Below, one piece after another: positions 16,579 through 25,102 of a stretch of DNA of 64,000 nt (position 1 is its first letter; each line of letters starts with the position of its first letter). A program made the translations under genes and the position numbers. Where the stretch lies: assembly GCF_014851815.1 (NCBI RefSeq), contig NZ_JACVAJ010000001.1:806001-870000 (forward strand), read 5' to 3'. The notes under the pieces were generated by a model, which worked only from the letters and a program-made list of their open reading frames with translations, did no database searches and was not told where the DNA came from. This DNA is from Pseudoxanthomonas sp. PXM01. Lineage in GTDB: Bacteria; Pseudomonadota; Gammaproteobacteria; Xanthomonadales; Xanthomonadaceae.

Positions 16579-17687
16579 CAGAGGTCGAGCTCGAGGTCGG
16601 TGGCGGCGCTGTGGATGCACAGCTTCAACGCCTGGGTGGGTTCGTGGATCAGCTCGCCACTGGGCAGGTGGCGCGTGCTGCCGGCGGACTTGCCGCAGGC
16701 GCAGGTGTTGCAGATGCCCATGCGGCAGCCGGACGGCGGCTTCAGTCCGTGCTGCTCCAGGGCCACCAGCAGGGTTTCGCCGCGCGGCACGCGCAGCGTG
16801 CGCCCACTGCGTTGCAGGCGGATGTCGACCTCGCCTTCGTCCACCACCGTGACCGGCGGCGCGGTGAAGGCTTCGGCCTGGAACGCGGCGGTGCGCGACG
16901 CCAACAAATCGCGTGCGGCTTCGACGAACCCGCCGGGACCGCAGGCCATCACCTGCCGTGCGGACAGGTCGCCTGCATGCGCGGCGAGCAGTGCCTCATC
17001 GATGCGGCCTTCGGCTTCGTCGGCAGCCACTGCGGTGTCGCGCGTCAGCAGCAGACGCAGGCGGAAGTGCGGATGTTTGGCGGCCAGCGTTCGCAGCTCG
17101 TCGAGAAAACAGGCCTCCTCGCGGCGACGCACCCAGTACATCAGCGTCAGGTCGGACGGCATGCCCTGCCCGGCCAGTTCGCGCACCAGCGCCATCAGCG
17201 GCGTGATGCCGCTGCCTGCAGCCAGCAGGAGGAAGGAACCCTCGGACGGCGTGGGCAACGTCATCTCGCCGAACGCCTGGCCCAGCTCGACGATATCGCC
17301 GATGCGGGCGTCTTCGCACAGGTGCCGGCTGACCTTTCCGCCCTCGATCGCCTTGACGGTGATCGGCAGCAGGCCATCCGCACGCGGCGGCTCGGTCAGG
17401 CTGTAGCTGCGGGTGATGCGGACACCGTCGACATCCACGCCGAGGTTGACGTGCTGGCCGGCACGATGACCGGCCCAGTGGCGGTTGGGCTTGAACAACA
17501 GGGTCACGGCGTCGACCGAGGCGGTTTCGCGCGCGACAAGCCGGGCCAGGGGGCGTTCCCAGGTCCAGGTACGGTGGAAACGGGTGGCCCAGAAGTCGAA
17601 GACATCCGGCTTCACCAAGGGCCGGATCAGGCGTTTCAGGGGACCGGGCCGGCGGGGGATCGGACGGATCTGGGCGTTCATGGCCAT
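16578..17687 (-). CDS. Ferredoxin reductase partner of the desaturase (FAD/NAD + 2Fe-2S)
   Basis: 369 aa electron-transfer protein. An FAD-binding domain (ITRSYSLTEPP) and an NAD(P)H-binding domain (LLLAAGSGITPLMALVREL) are followed by a C-terminal plant-type 2Fe-2S domain with CRMGICNTCACG (about 320-331) and a later cysteine (LKLCIH). It is likely to pass electrons from NAD(P)H to the downstream desaturase. Several start codons lie close together (GTG 17690, ATG 17687, ATG 17681); the ATG at 17687 is used here. It shares a 94-nt control region with the divergent TetR-type gene. Confidence 0.9.
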   Translation of the reverse strand: MAMNAQIRPIPRRPGPLKRLIRPLVKPDVFDFWATRFHRTWTWERPLARLVARETASVDAVTLLFKPNRHWAGHRAGQHVNLGVDVDGVRITRSYSLTEPPRADGLLPITVKAIEGGKVSRHLCEDARIGDIVELGQAFGEMTLPTPSEGSFLLLAAGSGITPLMALVRELAGQGMPSDLTLMYWVRRREEACFLDELRTLAAKHPHFRLRLLLTRDTAVAADEAEGRIDEALLAAHAGDLSARQVMACGPGGFVEAARDLLASRTAAFQAEAFTAPPVTVVDEGEVDIRLQRSGRTLRVPRGETLLVALEQHGLKPPSGCRMGICNTCACGKSAGSTRHLPSGELIHEPTQALKLCIHSAATDLELDL

Positions 17688-17714
17688 CACTATACCGCTG
17701 TGAAGACGATTGTG

Positions 17715-17728
17715 TATACACTTGTATA
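17715..17728. promoter_or_regulatory. Palindromic operator between desaturase operon and desT-like gene
   Basis: TATACA-CT-TGTATA, perfect 6-bp arms around 2 nt, in the A+T-rich centre of the divergent intergenic region. A 10-bp palindrome GTGTATACAC overlaps its left half. The position suits binding by the adjacent TetR/DesT-type repressor and could cover promoter elements for both directions. Confidence 0.6.
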
Positions 17729-17781
17729 TTAATTTACGGGGCTATGATGCCCCTACCACCCCGTATGCCCGGCCTCTTCGC

Positions 17782-18441
17782 GTGATTCCGAACCCGCAAC
17801 CGCAGCTCCAGGACGATCACGGCCCCGGCCGCAAGGCGTCCATTTCGCGCGAAGACCTGATGGCGGCCGCCCTGAAACTGGTAGGTCCGCACCGCAGCGT
17901 CTCCACCCTGAGCCTGCGCGAAGTGGCCCGCGAGGCCGGCATCGCGCCCAACAGCTTCTACCGCCAGTTCCGCGACATGGACGAACTGGCGGTCGCGCTG
18001 ATCGACCTGGCCGGTCGCTCGCTGCGCAAGATCATCGGCGAGGCGCGGCACCGCGCCACCAGCAGCGACCGCAGCGTGGTGCGCGGCTCGGTGGAAGCGT
18101 TCATGGAGCAGCTGCGCGCCGACGACAAGCTGCTGCATGTGCTGCTGCGCGAAGGCAACGTCGGCTCGGATGCGTTCAAGCATGCGGTCGAACGCGAGCT
18201 GCAGTTCTTCGAGGAAGAGCTGTGCATCGACCTGATCCGGCTGGCCGCGCGCGACAACGCGCCGCTGCACGAACCCGCGCTGGTCTCCAAGGCGATCACC
18301 CGCCTGGTGTTCGCGATGGGCGCCACCGCGATGGACCTGCCGCCGGAGAAGGATCCGGAACTGATCGAGCAGCTCTCGGAAATGGTCCGCCTGATCATCA
18401 CCGGCTCGCGCGCCCTCGCCTCGCGCGGCGGCCCACGCTGA
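17782..18441 (+). CDS. TetR-family regulator, FabR/DesT-like
   Basis: 219 aa repressor with an N-terminal helix-turn-helix (LSLREVAREAGIAPNSFYRQ) and a C-terminal region of the FabR/DesT type (VLLREGNVGSDAF, LVFAMGATAMDLPPEKDP). DesT of Pseudomonas senses the saturated/unsaturated acyl-CoA ratio and represses the desCB desaturase genes. Gene order here (regulator divergent from reductase plus desaturase) matches that. The GTG giving VIPNPQPQ is chosen as start; an upstream ATG would place codons across the operator palindrome. Confidence 0.88.
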   Translation: MIPNPQPQLQDDHGPGRKASISREDLMAAALKLVGPHRSVSTLSLREVAREAGIAPNSFYRQFRDMDELAVALIDLAGRSLRKIIGEARHRATSSDRSVVRGSVEAFMEQLRADDKLLHVLLREGNVGSDAFKHAVERELQFFEEELCIDLIRLAARDNAPLHEPALVSKAITRLVFAMGATAMDLPPEKDPELIEQLSEMVRLIITGSRALASRGGPR

Positions 18442-18453
18442 GAATCCTTCTTC

Positions 18454-18960
18454 TCAGGGATTGATGCGGATCGGCGTGCCGACCGGCACGCGCTGCCAGA
18501 TCGCTTCCATCTCGGTGTTGGTCACCGCCATGCAGCCTTCGGTCCAGTCCGCCTTCGACCCTGGCGGCGTGGCGCCATGGATCATGATGTCGCCGCCCGG
18601 ATCGACGCCGCGCGCGACGGCCTGCCGGCGGTCGGCCTCATTCGGATAGGACACGCGCAGCGACAGATGGAAGCGGCTGCGGTCGTTGCGGTAGGTGATG
18701 CGGTAGTCGCCTTCCGGTGTCCGCTGGTCACCCTGCTGCCGCTTGTGTCCGACCGGTGCGCCGCCCAGCACGATGCGGTACGTCTCGATGACACGCCCGT
18801 TGCGCAGCAGCTCCATGCGCCGTTGCGCCTTGTAGACATGGATCGCGTCGGCTTGCTGTGCGGCGGACAGCAGCGGCGGTGGCCATCGCACCGCCTCCTG
18901 CGCCTGCGACGACACGCCGAGTGCGGCGAGCACCATGAGCAGCCAGCGCCCCGCCTTCAT
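18454..18960 (-). CDS. L,D-transpeptidase (YkuD domain)
   Basis: 168 aa periplasmic protein: signal peptide (MKAGRWLLMVLAALGVSSQA), then a YkuD domain with the catalytic pair His128 (IMIHGA) and Cys143 (TEGCMAV). Family members cross-link peptidoglycan or attach proteins to it through a cysteine acyl-enzyme. It resembles the small ErfK/YafK-type proteins. Its ATG overlaps the stop of the AidB-like gene (ATGA), so the two are coupled even though their functions look unrelated. Its stop lies in a short TGAGAA/TTCTCA stem shared with the converging regulator gene. Confidence 0.9.
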   Translation of the reverse strand: MKAGRWLLMVLAALGVSSQAQEAVRWPPPLLSAAQQADAIHVYKAQRRMELLRNGRVIETYRIVLGGAPVGHKRQQGDQRTPEGDYRITYRNDRSRFHLSLRVSYPNEADRRQAVARGVDPGGDIMIHGATPPGSKADWTEGCMAVTNTEMEAIWQRVPVGTPIRINP

Positions 18961-20585
18961 GCCGGCAGCGCCCGGGACAGCAGCGGGCCGACGTCCGCAT
19001 CGTCGGACAGCGTGCCGAACGCGAGTCCGTGCGCGCCGCCCAGGCGACTGCGCACGAACAACGCGGCCGCCGGACTGCCCGCGCGCAACAGCACCGCCGC
19101 CTGCAGGGCTAGCGCCAGCCGTTCGACGAGCATGCGCGCGCCGGCCTCGCTTGCCGACGACAAGTCGGTCCGCAGGCGGTCGACGAACGCGTCGTAGACC
19201 GCGTCCCTGCCCTCGGCGGAGGCCAGTTCGGTGGCGACCGCCTCGCGCGTGCCGGCCTCGCGCGACAGCGCCCGCAGCACGTCCAGGCACTGGATGTTGC
19301 CGCTGCCTTCCCAGATCGAATTCAAGGGCGCCTGCCGGTACAGCCGCGGCAGGATCGATTCCTCCACATAGCCCGCGCCGCCCAGGCATTCCTGCGCCTC
19401 GTTGACGAACGCGGGCGCGCGCTTGCATACCCAGTACTTGCCTGCCGCTGTCGCGATGCGGGCAAAAGCGGCTTCCTGCGGATCATGCGGCGCCGCATCG
19501 ACGGCGCGCGCCACGCGCAGGGCGAAAGCGGTGGCAGCTTCCGACTCCAGCGCGAGATCGGCCAGCACGTTGCGCATCAGCGCGTGCTCGACCAACGGCT
19601 TGCCGAACGTCCTGCGATGCCGCGCGTGGTGCAGCGCCTGTGTCAGCGCCATGCGCATCTCGGCGGCCGATCCGAGCATGCAGTCCAGCCGCGTCAGCAT
19701 CACCATCTCGATGATGGTCGCCACGCCACGCCCCTCCTCGCCCACGCGGCAGGCACGCGCGCCGGCGAATTCGACTTCGCTGGATGCATTCGCCCAGTCG
19801 CCCAGCTTGTCCTTCAGGCGCATCAGCCGGAACGCATTCTTGTCGCCGCTATCCAGACGACGCGGCATCAGGAAGCAGGTCAGGCCACCGGACGCCTGCG
19901 CCAGCACCAGAAACGCGTCGCACATCGGTGCCGAGAAGAACCACTTGTGGCCGACCAGCGCATACATGCCGTCGTCGCGGGGCGTGGCCGTGGTGGCGTT
20001 GGCGCGTACGTCGGAGCCGCCCTGCTTCTCCGTCATGCCCATGCCGAGCGTGATGCCGGCCTTGTCGGCGATGGGCACATCGCGCGGATCGTAGTGCGGC
20101 GCGGCGGCTTTCTTCGCCCACTCGCGGAGACCGGGTTCGCGCTGCAGGACGGGCACGGCCGCGTGCGTCATCGTCAGCGGGCAACTGGTGCCCGCCTCGG
20201 CCTGGTGATGCAGGTAACTGAGGGCCGCGCGGGCGACATGCGCACCGGGTTCCGGCTCATGCCAGGACAGGCCGGCGACGCCGTGCGTCTTCGCCACGTC
20301 CATCAGCCGGTGATAGGCGGGGTGGAATTCGACCAGGTCGATGCGCCGCCCGGTACGGTCGTGCGTCCGCAGGCGTGGCCGGTCGCGGTTGGCGTCGAAG
20401 CCGAGCCGGTAGAGTTCGTCGCCCGCCAAGGCACCATAGGTTGCCAGCCGCGGGGCGAAGGTGGCGCCGCCCTCGCGCTCGACACCCTCGCGCAATACGG
20501 CATCGTCCGCCCACAGATCGCGCGGCTCGAACGGCGGTGGCTGGTTGTCGACGCGATGCGTGTCGAACGGAGGAAGGTCGTCCAT
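18957..20585 (-). CDS. AidB-like acyl-CoA dehydrogenase
   Basis: 542 aa flavoprotein, close in length to E. coli AidB. AidB-type motifs are GMGMTEKQGGSD, HKWFFSAPMCDAFLVLAQ, MPRRLDSG and the C-terminal ECLGGAGYVEES with NSIWEGSGNIQCLDVLR. AidB is induced by alkylation stress and binds DNA, though its physiological reaction is uncertain. No ada/alk gene is nearby to support that role here. The ATG follows GGTGATGG. It is first of a two-gene unit with the L,D-transpeptidase. Confidence 0.88.
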   Translation of the reverse strand: MDDLPPFDTHRVDNQPPPFEPRDLWADDAVLREGVEREGGATFAPRLATYGALAGDELYRLGFDANRDRPRLRTHDRTGRRIDLVEFHPAYHRLMDVAKTHGVAGLSWHEPEPGAHVARAALSYLHHQAEAGTSCPLTMTHAAVPVLQREPGLREWAKKAAAPHYDPRDVPIADKAGITLGMGMTEKQGGSDVRANATTATPRDDGMYALVGHKWFFSAPMCDAFLVLAQASGGLTCFLMPRRLDSGDKNAFRLMRLKDKLGDWANASSEVEFAGARACRVGEEGRGVATIIEMVMLTRLDCMLGSAAEMRMALTQALHHARHRRTFGKPLVEHALMRNVLADLALESEAATAFALRVARAVDAAPHDPQEAAFARIATAAGKYWVCKRAPAFVNEAQECLGGAGYVEESILPRLYRQAPLNSIWEGSGNIQCLDVLRALSREAGTREAVATELASAEGRDAVYDAFVDRLRTDLSSASEAGARMLVERLALALQAAVLLRAGSPAAALFVRSRLGGAHGLAFGTLSDDADVGPLLSRALPA

Positions 20586-20635
20586 CACCGGTTCCCGCAG
20601 AGGCTGTCGATCCCGATTGTGCCCGAGGACCGGCA

Positions 20636-21850
20636 CTAGAGCGCTGCGAGGAAGTCGGGCTTCAGCTTCAGCGTCCCGAAGAATCCATGCTGCGTACCGC
20701 TGAGCACCCGCAGCATGTGCCCGCGCCCACCCGGCAGGCGGCCGGCAGGCAGGAAGGCGACATCGCGTGCATGAGCGACCCAGTCCAGATCGGACTGGAA
20801 GATCGGCGTCAGCCAACGGCTCCAGAACTGGTAGATGCCGACATGCGCCTGGCGTTCGCGCTGGTAGGCGAGCAACGCCGCGGGAATATCCTGTTGCGTG
20901 CGCAGGGCATCGCGCAGTGCCAGCGCATCCATCAGCGCCATGTTGACGCCCTGCCCCAGCTGCGGACTCATGCCATGCGCGGCGTCGCCCAGCACGACCA
21001 GGCGGTCGCGATGCCACTGACGCAGGGTGACGTCGCGGTAACTGGCGCGCGCCAGTTGGTCGGGATCGACGGTGTCGGCGAGACAGGCGTCCACGTCCGG
21101 CCACAACCGCGCGACCTCGTCGCGCCATGCGGGCAGGCCACGCGATCGCCACGCATCGAAGTCGGCGATCGGCAGGCTCCAGAAAAAGCTCAGCCGTGGC
21201 GTGTCGTCGCCCGGGCGCGTGCCGACCGGCAGCAACCCGATCATCTTGCGCGCAGCCACGTAACGCTGGCGCAGTTCGTCGCCCCACGCCCAGTCGCCCT
21301 GCGGTACCAGTCGCCACAGTGCGCCCCAGGGATAGACCGCCTCACGCTTCACCGCCCCAGTGGCGCCGCGCAGCTTCGACGCCGCGCCGTCCGCCGCGAT
21401 CACCAGATCGAACGGACCATGCCAGCGACCGTGCTGGTCGCGGACGCGGCGGGTGTCGTCACTCACCTCTTCGATGGCATGGCCACGATGCACCTCACCG
21501 TGTGCCGCCCATGCTTCGGCCAACATCGAGAACAGTGCACCACGCTGCATGCCCAGACCGAACAGTCGCGCGTCCAGCCCCGCGTAGCGCATGTCCATCA
21601 CGGCGCGGCCGCAAGGCGTTTCGCCGTACAGCCGGTTCACGCGACGACCGTGCGCCATCACGCCGGGCAGCAGCCCCAGCTCCCACAGCACCTGCAGGCC
21701 GGTCGGCTGCAGCAGGAAACCCGCGCCGACCGGCCCGAGTTCCGGCGCCCGCTCGAACACCTCTACCCGGTGCCCGTCGCGCGCCAGCAGCAGCGCCGCC
21801 GCCTGCCCGGCGGTGCCGTAGCCGATGATCGCGATGTGCTGGGATTTCAT
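20636..21850 (-). CDS. FAD-dependent monooxygenase (UbiH/PHBH type)
   Basis: 404 aa. An N-terminal dinucleotide fold (AIIGYGTAGQAAALLLARDG), a DLVIAADGAASKLR segment and the second FAD motif RLVVLGDAAHGMSP mark the class A flavin hydroxylases. The substrate is unknown; the sequence is not a close match to a ubiquinone-pathway enzyme that I can recognise. It lies upstream of the AidB-like gene on the same strand with a 50-nt gap, and downstream of the cold-shock gene terminator. Confidence 0.85.
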   Translation of the reverse strand: MKSQHIAIIGYGTAGQAAALLLARDGHRVEVFERAPELGPVGAGFLLQPTGLQVLWELGLLPGVMAHGRRVNRLYGETPCGRAVMDMRYAGLDARLFGLGMQRGALFSMLAEAWAAHGEVHRGHAIEEVSDDTRRVRDQHGRWHGPFDLVIAADGAASKLRGATGAVKREAVYPWGALWRLVPQGDWAWGDELRQRYVAARKMIGLLPVGTRPGDDTPRLSFFWSLPIADFDAWRSRGLPAWRDEVARLWPDVDACLADTVDPDQLARASYRDVTLRQWHRDRLVVLGDAAHGMSPQLGQGVNMALMDALALRDALRTQQDIPAALLAYQRERQAHVGIYQFWSRWLTPIFQSDLDWVAHARDVAFLPAGRLPGGRGHMLRVLSGTQHGFFGTLKLKPDFLAAL

Positions 21851-21904
21851 GGCGCGCGGCCGTCCTTTGTCGTGCGTAACCCGGTGTGGCGAAAACAGCA
21901 GGCG

Positions 21905-21930
21905 TTAAAAAACCCCGCCGGAGCGGGGTT
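21905..21930 (-). terminator. Rho-independent terminator of cold-shock gene
   Basis: On the minus strand, an 8-bp GC-rich stem AACCCCGC/GCGGGGTT with a 4-nt loop runs straight into TTTTTTAA. It begins 18 nt after the cold-shock gene stop. It is the clearest intrinsic terminator in the window. Confidence 0.9.
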
Positions 21931-21948
21931 CAAGAAAATCGTCTTGGA

Positions 21949-22155
21949 TCAGGCTGCCGGCGTGATGTTGGACGCCTGTGCACCCTTCGGGCCCTGGGTC
22001 AGCTCGTAACTGACGCGCTGGCCTTCCTGCAGGCTGCGGAAGCCCTTGCTGTTGATGGCGGTGTGGTGCGCAAAGACATCGGCGCTGCCATCTTCTGGCG
22101 CGATGAATCCGAAGCCCTTGGCATCGTTGAACCATTTCACGGTACCGTACGGCAT
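21949..22155 (-). CDS. CspA-family cold-shock protein
   Basis: 68 aa single cold-shock domain that binds single-stranded RNA or DNA. RNP1 (KGFGFI) and RNP2 (VFAHHTAI) are intact, as are GTVKWFN at the start and EGQRVSYEL. It acts as an RNA chaperone. It has its own promoter and a strong terminator, with a 5' leader of about 50 nt. The ATG is preceded by AAAGGAAA at suitable distance. Only the first RNP2 histidine, seen in many of these proteins, distinguishes it from the E. coli set; I cannot assign a specific paralogue. Confidence 0.95.
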   Translation of the reverse strand: MPYGTVKWFNDAKGFGFIAPEDGSADVFAHHTAINSKGFRSLQEGQRVSYELTQGPKGAQASNITPAA

Positions 22156-22216
22156 AGCGCTTGTATTTCCTTTTCTGGATGCGGGTGGAATGTGTGGCGT
22201 GACGTCACACCCGCCG

Positions 22217-22245
22217 AGTATGCAAAGCCTGACGCGCGTTGACAA
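22217..22245 (-). promoter_or_regulatory. Sigma-70 type promoter of cold-shock gene
   Basis: On the minus strand, TTGTCA (-35) and CATACT (-10) are separated by exactly 17 nt. The -35 box begins directly after the mtnP-like stop codon. A 10-bp palindrome GTGACGTCAC follows about 8 nt downstream of the -10, in the early leader. Confidence 0.7.
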
Positions 22246-22992
22246 TCACCCTCGTGCCAGCGCGGCCACCAAGGCCGGGATGCCGGATGAGGCGGCGGCC
22301 ACATTGGCCAGCACTTCTTCCATCGTGATCTCCTCGTCAGTGCCGCACCCTGCAGCCCAGTTCGCCACGATGGCGAGGCAGGCGTATTCCAGCCCCATTT
22401 CCCGCGCAAGCCCCGCTTCCGGCATGCCGGTCATGCCGACCAGATCGCAGCCGTCGCGACGCATCCGGCGGATCTCCGCGCGCGTCTCCAGTCGAGGCCC
22501 CTGGGTTGCGCCATAGCAGCCGCCATCGAGCACGTCGACGTTCGCTTCGCGGGCCGCCGCCAGGATCTGCTGGCGTAGTAAATGCGTGTATGGATCACCG
22601 AAGTCGACATGGAGCACCTCGCTGCCGGGTTCCTCGCAGATCGTCGAGATGCGACCCCAGGTGTAGTCGATCAGCTGGTCCGGACAGGCCAGCACGCGCG
22701 GCCCGCAGGCGTCGGTGATGCCGCCCACGGTGTTGAGCGCCAGCACGCGGGTTGCACCAAGATCCTTCAGGACCTGCAGGTTGGCGCGGTAGTTGACCTG
22801 GTGCGGCGGCACCGAGTGGCCCTCGCCATGACGCGCAAGGAAGGCCACGCGACGGCCGCCGAGGGTGCCGATGCGGACGGGACCCGAGGGCGCGCCGAAG
22901 CGCGTGTCCAGCTCGCGGGCTTCCACATCCTGCAGGTCGGCCAGCTTGTAGACGCCGGTACCGCCGATGACGGCGAGCGCGATATTGGACAT
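22246..22992 (-). CDS. mtnP: S-methyl-5'-thioinosine phosphorylase (MTAP/PNP family)
   Basis: 248 aa purine-nucleoside phosphorylase-family enzyme. It has GGTGVY, the phosphate loop ARHGEGHSVPPHQVNYRAN, and TGMPEAGLAREMGLEYACLA near the C terminus. Pseudomonas aeruginosa uses such an enzyme (PA3004) to cleave methylthioinosine from polyamine or quorum-signal synthesis; thioadenosine or inosine specificity cannot be ruled out here. Of three consecutive ATGs, the third is best spaced from GAAGGA. The first overlaps the hpt stop. Overlap with hpt fits a purine salvage role. Confidence 0.85.
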   Translation of the reverse strand: MSNIALAVIGGTGVYKLADLQDVEARELDTRFGAPSGPVRIGTLGGRRVAFLARHGEGHSVPPHQVNYRANLQVLKDLGATRVLALNTVGGITDACGPRVLACPDQLIDYTWGRISTICEEPGSEVLHVDFGDPYTHLLRQQILAAAREANVDVLDGGCYGATQGPRLETRAEIRRMRRDGCDLVGMTGMPEAGLAREMGLEYACLAIVANWAAGCGTDEEITMEEVLANVAAASSGIPALVAALARG

Positions 22993-22994
22993 CA

Positions 22995-23564
22995 TCATTC
23001 CTTCAGTGCGTAGATGCCCGGCAGGTTGCGGCCCTGCTCGTGGTAGTCCATACCGAAGCCGAACACATAGCGGTCCGCGACTTCCAGGCCTACGTAGTCG
23101 GCGCAGATGCCGTCCACGCAGCGGTCGTGCTGTTTGGTGGTCAGTGCGGCGATGCGGACGTCGGTAGCGCCCTGCTCCAGGCACCACTGCTTGACCGCCA
23201 GCAGCGTGTGGCCCTCGTCGAGGATGTCGTCCACCAGCAGCACGCGGCGGCCGTACAGCGCGGTCGCGGGCCGGTGCTTCCACACCAGTTCGCCGCCGGT
23301 GGTCTCGCCGCGGTAGCGGGTCGCGTGCAGGTAGTCGAACTCTAGGTCCAGGCCCAGCGCGCCCAGTTCCAGCGACAGCTGGCCGGCGAACGGCAGCGCG
23401 CCGTGCATGATGGTCAGATAGACCGGCACTTCCCCGGCGTAGTCGCGCGCGATCGGCGCTGCCATCCGCGTGATGGCAGCGTCCAGTGTCGCGCGGTCGA
23501 CCAGCAGGTCGGCGTTGGCCAGCGCGTCGGCCAGTTTCGGTCGCGGATTGCCCAGCGAGTCCAT
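22995..23564 (-). CDS. hpt: Hypoxanthine-guanine phosphoribosyltransferase
   Basis: Type I phosphoribosyltransferase, 189 aa, converting hypoxanthine or guanine plus PRPP to IMP or GMP. The PRPP-binding motif LLVDDILDEGHTL is intact. LTIMHGALPFAGQLS supplies the phosphate loop and DYVGLEVADRYVFGFGMDY the base-binding side. It would accept the hypoxanthine released by the downstream phosphorylase, so the two form a short salvage route. The ATG start overlaps the nagZ stop (TGATG). Confidence 0.92.
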   Translation of the reverse strand: MDSLGNPRPKLADALANADLLVDRATLDAAITRMAAPIARDYAGEVPVYLTIMHGALPFAGQLSLELGALGLDLEFDYLHATRYRGETTGGELVWKHRPATALYGRRVLLVDDILDEGHTLLAVKQWCLEQGATDVRIAALTTKQHDRCVDGICADYVGLEVADRYVFGFGMDYHEQGRNLPGIYALKE

Positions 23565-24571
23565 CAAACCACTCCCTTCATGTTATCGATCACATCGGCC
23601 TGGGCGCTACCGTAACGGGCATCGGCGATCAGGCCGTCCCATCCCAGCGCGCCACGGCCCAGTACGCCGAGCACGGCGGCGGTATTCAGCGCGCGGCCTT
23701 CGACCGCCTTCAGCGACTCGTCCACCAGCTTCGGCGAGCACACCAGCACCACGTCGCAACCGGCATCCAGATGGTCGTGGATGCGCTGCTTCACGCCACC
23801 GGCGGAGAACGCCGCGGCCATGCCGATGTCGTCGGAGAACACCACACCCCGGAAGCCCATCTCTTCGCGCAGGATCTTCTGGATCCAGAACGGCGAATAG
23901 CCGGCGGGTTCGGGCGCGACGGCCGGATACTTCACGTGCCCCATCATCACCGCATCGGCCTTAGCCTCGATACCGGCGACGAACGGGATCAGGTCCTCGG
24001 CGCGCAGCACCTCGAGCGGGCGCGGATCGACGGCATCGTCGAAGTGCGTGTCCTCGAGCACGGTGCCATGGCCGGGGAAGTGCTTCAGCGTGGCCGCCAT
24101 GCCAGCGCTGTGCATGCCGCGCACGTAGGCGCGGGTGAATTCGGCCACGATCTGAGGATCGGCATCGAAGGCACGGTTACCGATGGCGCGGTTGCCACGC
24201 GCCAGGTCCACGACCGGCGCGAAGCTGAGGTCCACGCCGCTGGCGATGATCTCGCTGGCCATCAGCCAGGCGTGTTCTTCGGCGCGCTGCAGCGCCGTCT
24301 GCGGATCCTGCGCATACAGCTTGCCGAACACCTCCAGTGCCGGCAGGTCGCTATAGCCCTCGCGGAAGCGCTGCACGCGCCCGCCTTCCTGGTCCACACA
24401 GACCAGCTGTGGACGCGGCGCGGCGGCGCGGATGGCCTGCGACAGCTCCGCCACCTGCGCGCGCGAGGCGAAGTTGCGGGTGAACAGGATGACGCCGGCG
24501 ACGGCGTCGTGCTGCAGCCAGTCGCGCTCCTGCGCGGTGAGTTCGGTGCCGGCGATGCCGATGACGAGCAT
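23564..24571 (-). CDS. nagZ: Beta-N-acetylhexosaminidase NagZ
   Basis: 335 aa family-3 glycosidase that removes N-acetylglucosamine from anhydromuropeptides during cell-wall recycling in the cytoplasm. The signature KHFPGHG (163-169) is present with its mobile-loop histidine, and FSDDIGM (around 246-251) carries the nucleophile aspartate. No signal peptide is seen, as expected. NagZ affects beta-lactamase induction where ampR/ampC are present; neither is in the window. It sits in an overlapping run with hpt and a CYTH gene. Confidence 0.95.
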   Translation of the reverse strand: MLVIGIAGTELTAQERDWLQHDAVAGVILFTRNFASRAQVAELSQAIRAAAPRPQLVCVDQEGGRVQRFREGYSDLPALEVFGKLYAQDPQTALQRAEEHAWLMASEIIASGVDLSFAPVVDLARGNRAIGNRAFDADPQIVAEFTRAYVRGMHSAGMAATLKHFPGHGTVLEDTHFDDAVDPRPLEVLRAEDLIPFVAGIEAKADAVMMGHVKYPAVAPEPAGYSPFWIQKILREEMGFRGVVFSDDIGMAAAFSAGGVKQRIHDHLDAGCDVVLVCSPKLVDESLKAVEGRALNTAAVLGVLGRGALGWDGLIADARYGSAQADVIDNMKGVV

Positions 24572-24583
24572 TTCGGGAAGTCC

Positions 24584-25102
24584 TCAGGGAATGTCGGTGG
24601 CGGCGCGTTCGTCGTCCGACCACTGCGCGTACGGTCGCGATGCCAGAGCCAGATTGTAATAGCGGGCGGCGTCGGTGACCTGCTTGCCGGCCCAGGCCGG
24701 TTTCACGAAGTCTTCATCGGCGCGGTCCAGCTCGATCTCCGCCACCACCAGCCCAGCGTTGTCGCCGAGGAACTCGTCGACTTCCCACAGATGACCTTCA
24801 TGGCGTACATGGTGGCGACGCTTGTCGATCACCCCGCCCACACACAGCGCCAGCAGCGCGCGCGCATCGGCGACCGGGATGGCGTAGTCGAATTCCTGCC
24901 GGGTGGCGCCCAGCTCGCGCGATTTCAGGTTGAGGAAAGCAGCGTCGCCCTGGATGCGCACGCGCACCGAGGCTTTCTGCTCACCGCGATCCAGCGCGCC
25001 CATGTCGTTGATGTAACCCTGCGCCATCGGTACGACCTCGTGCGCGTACGCGCGCCAGACGTCGCCGGTCACCAGGAACTTGCGTTCGATTTCGATGCCC
25101 AT
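24584..25102 (-). CDS. CYTH domain protein (triphosphate tunnel enzyme family)
   Basis: 172 aa single CYTH domain, starting with the metal/phosphate-binding EIERKFLV (ExExK) motif. Alternating charged strands follow (SVRVRIQG, EFDYAIP, DKRRHHVRH, WEVDEF, AEIELD). Bacterial members hydrolyse inorganic triphosphate or, less often, act as adenylate cyclases; the sequence does not tell which. The start overlaps the rlmD stop (TGATG), and nagZ follows after 12 nt. Confidence 0.9.
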   Translation of the reverse strand: MGIEIERKFLVTGDVWRAYAHEVVPMAQGYINDMGALDRGEQKASVRVRIQGDAAFLNLKSRELGATRQEFDYAIPVADARALLALCVGGVIDKRRHHVRHEGHLWEVDEFLGDNAGLVVAEIELDRADEDFVKPAWAGKQVTDAARYYNLALASRPYAQWSDDERAATDIP

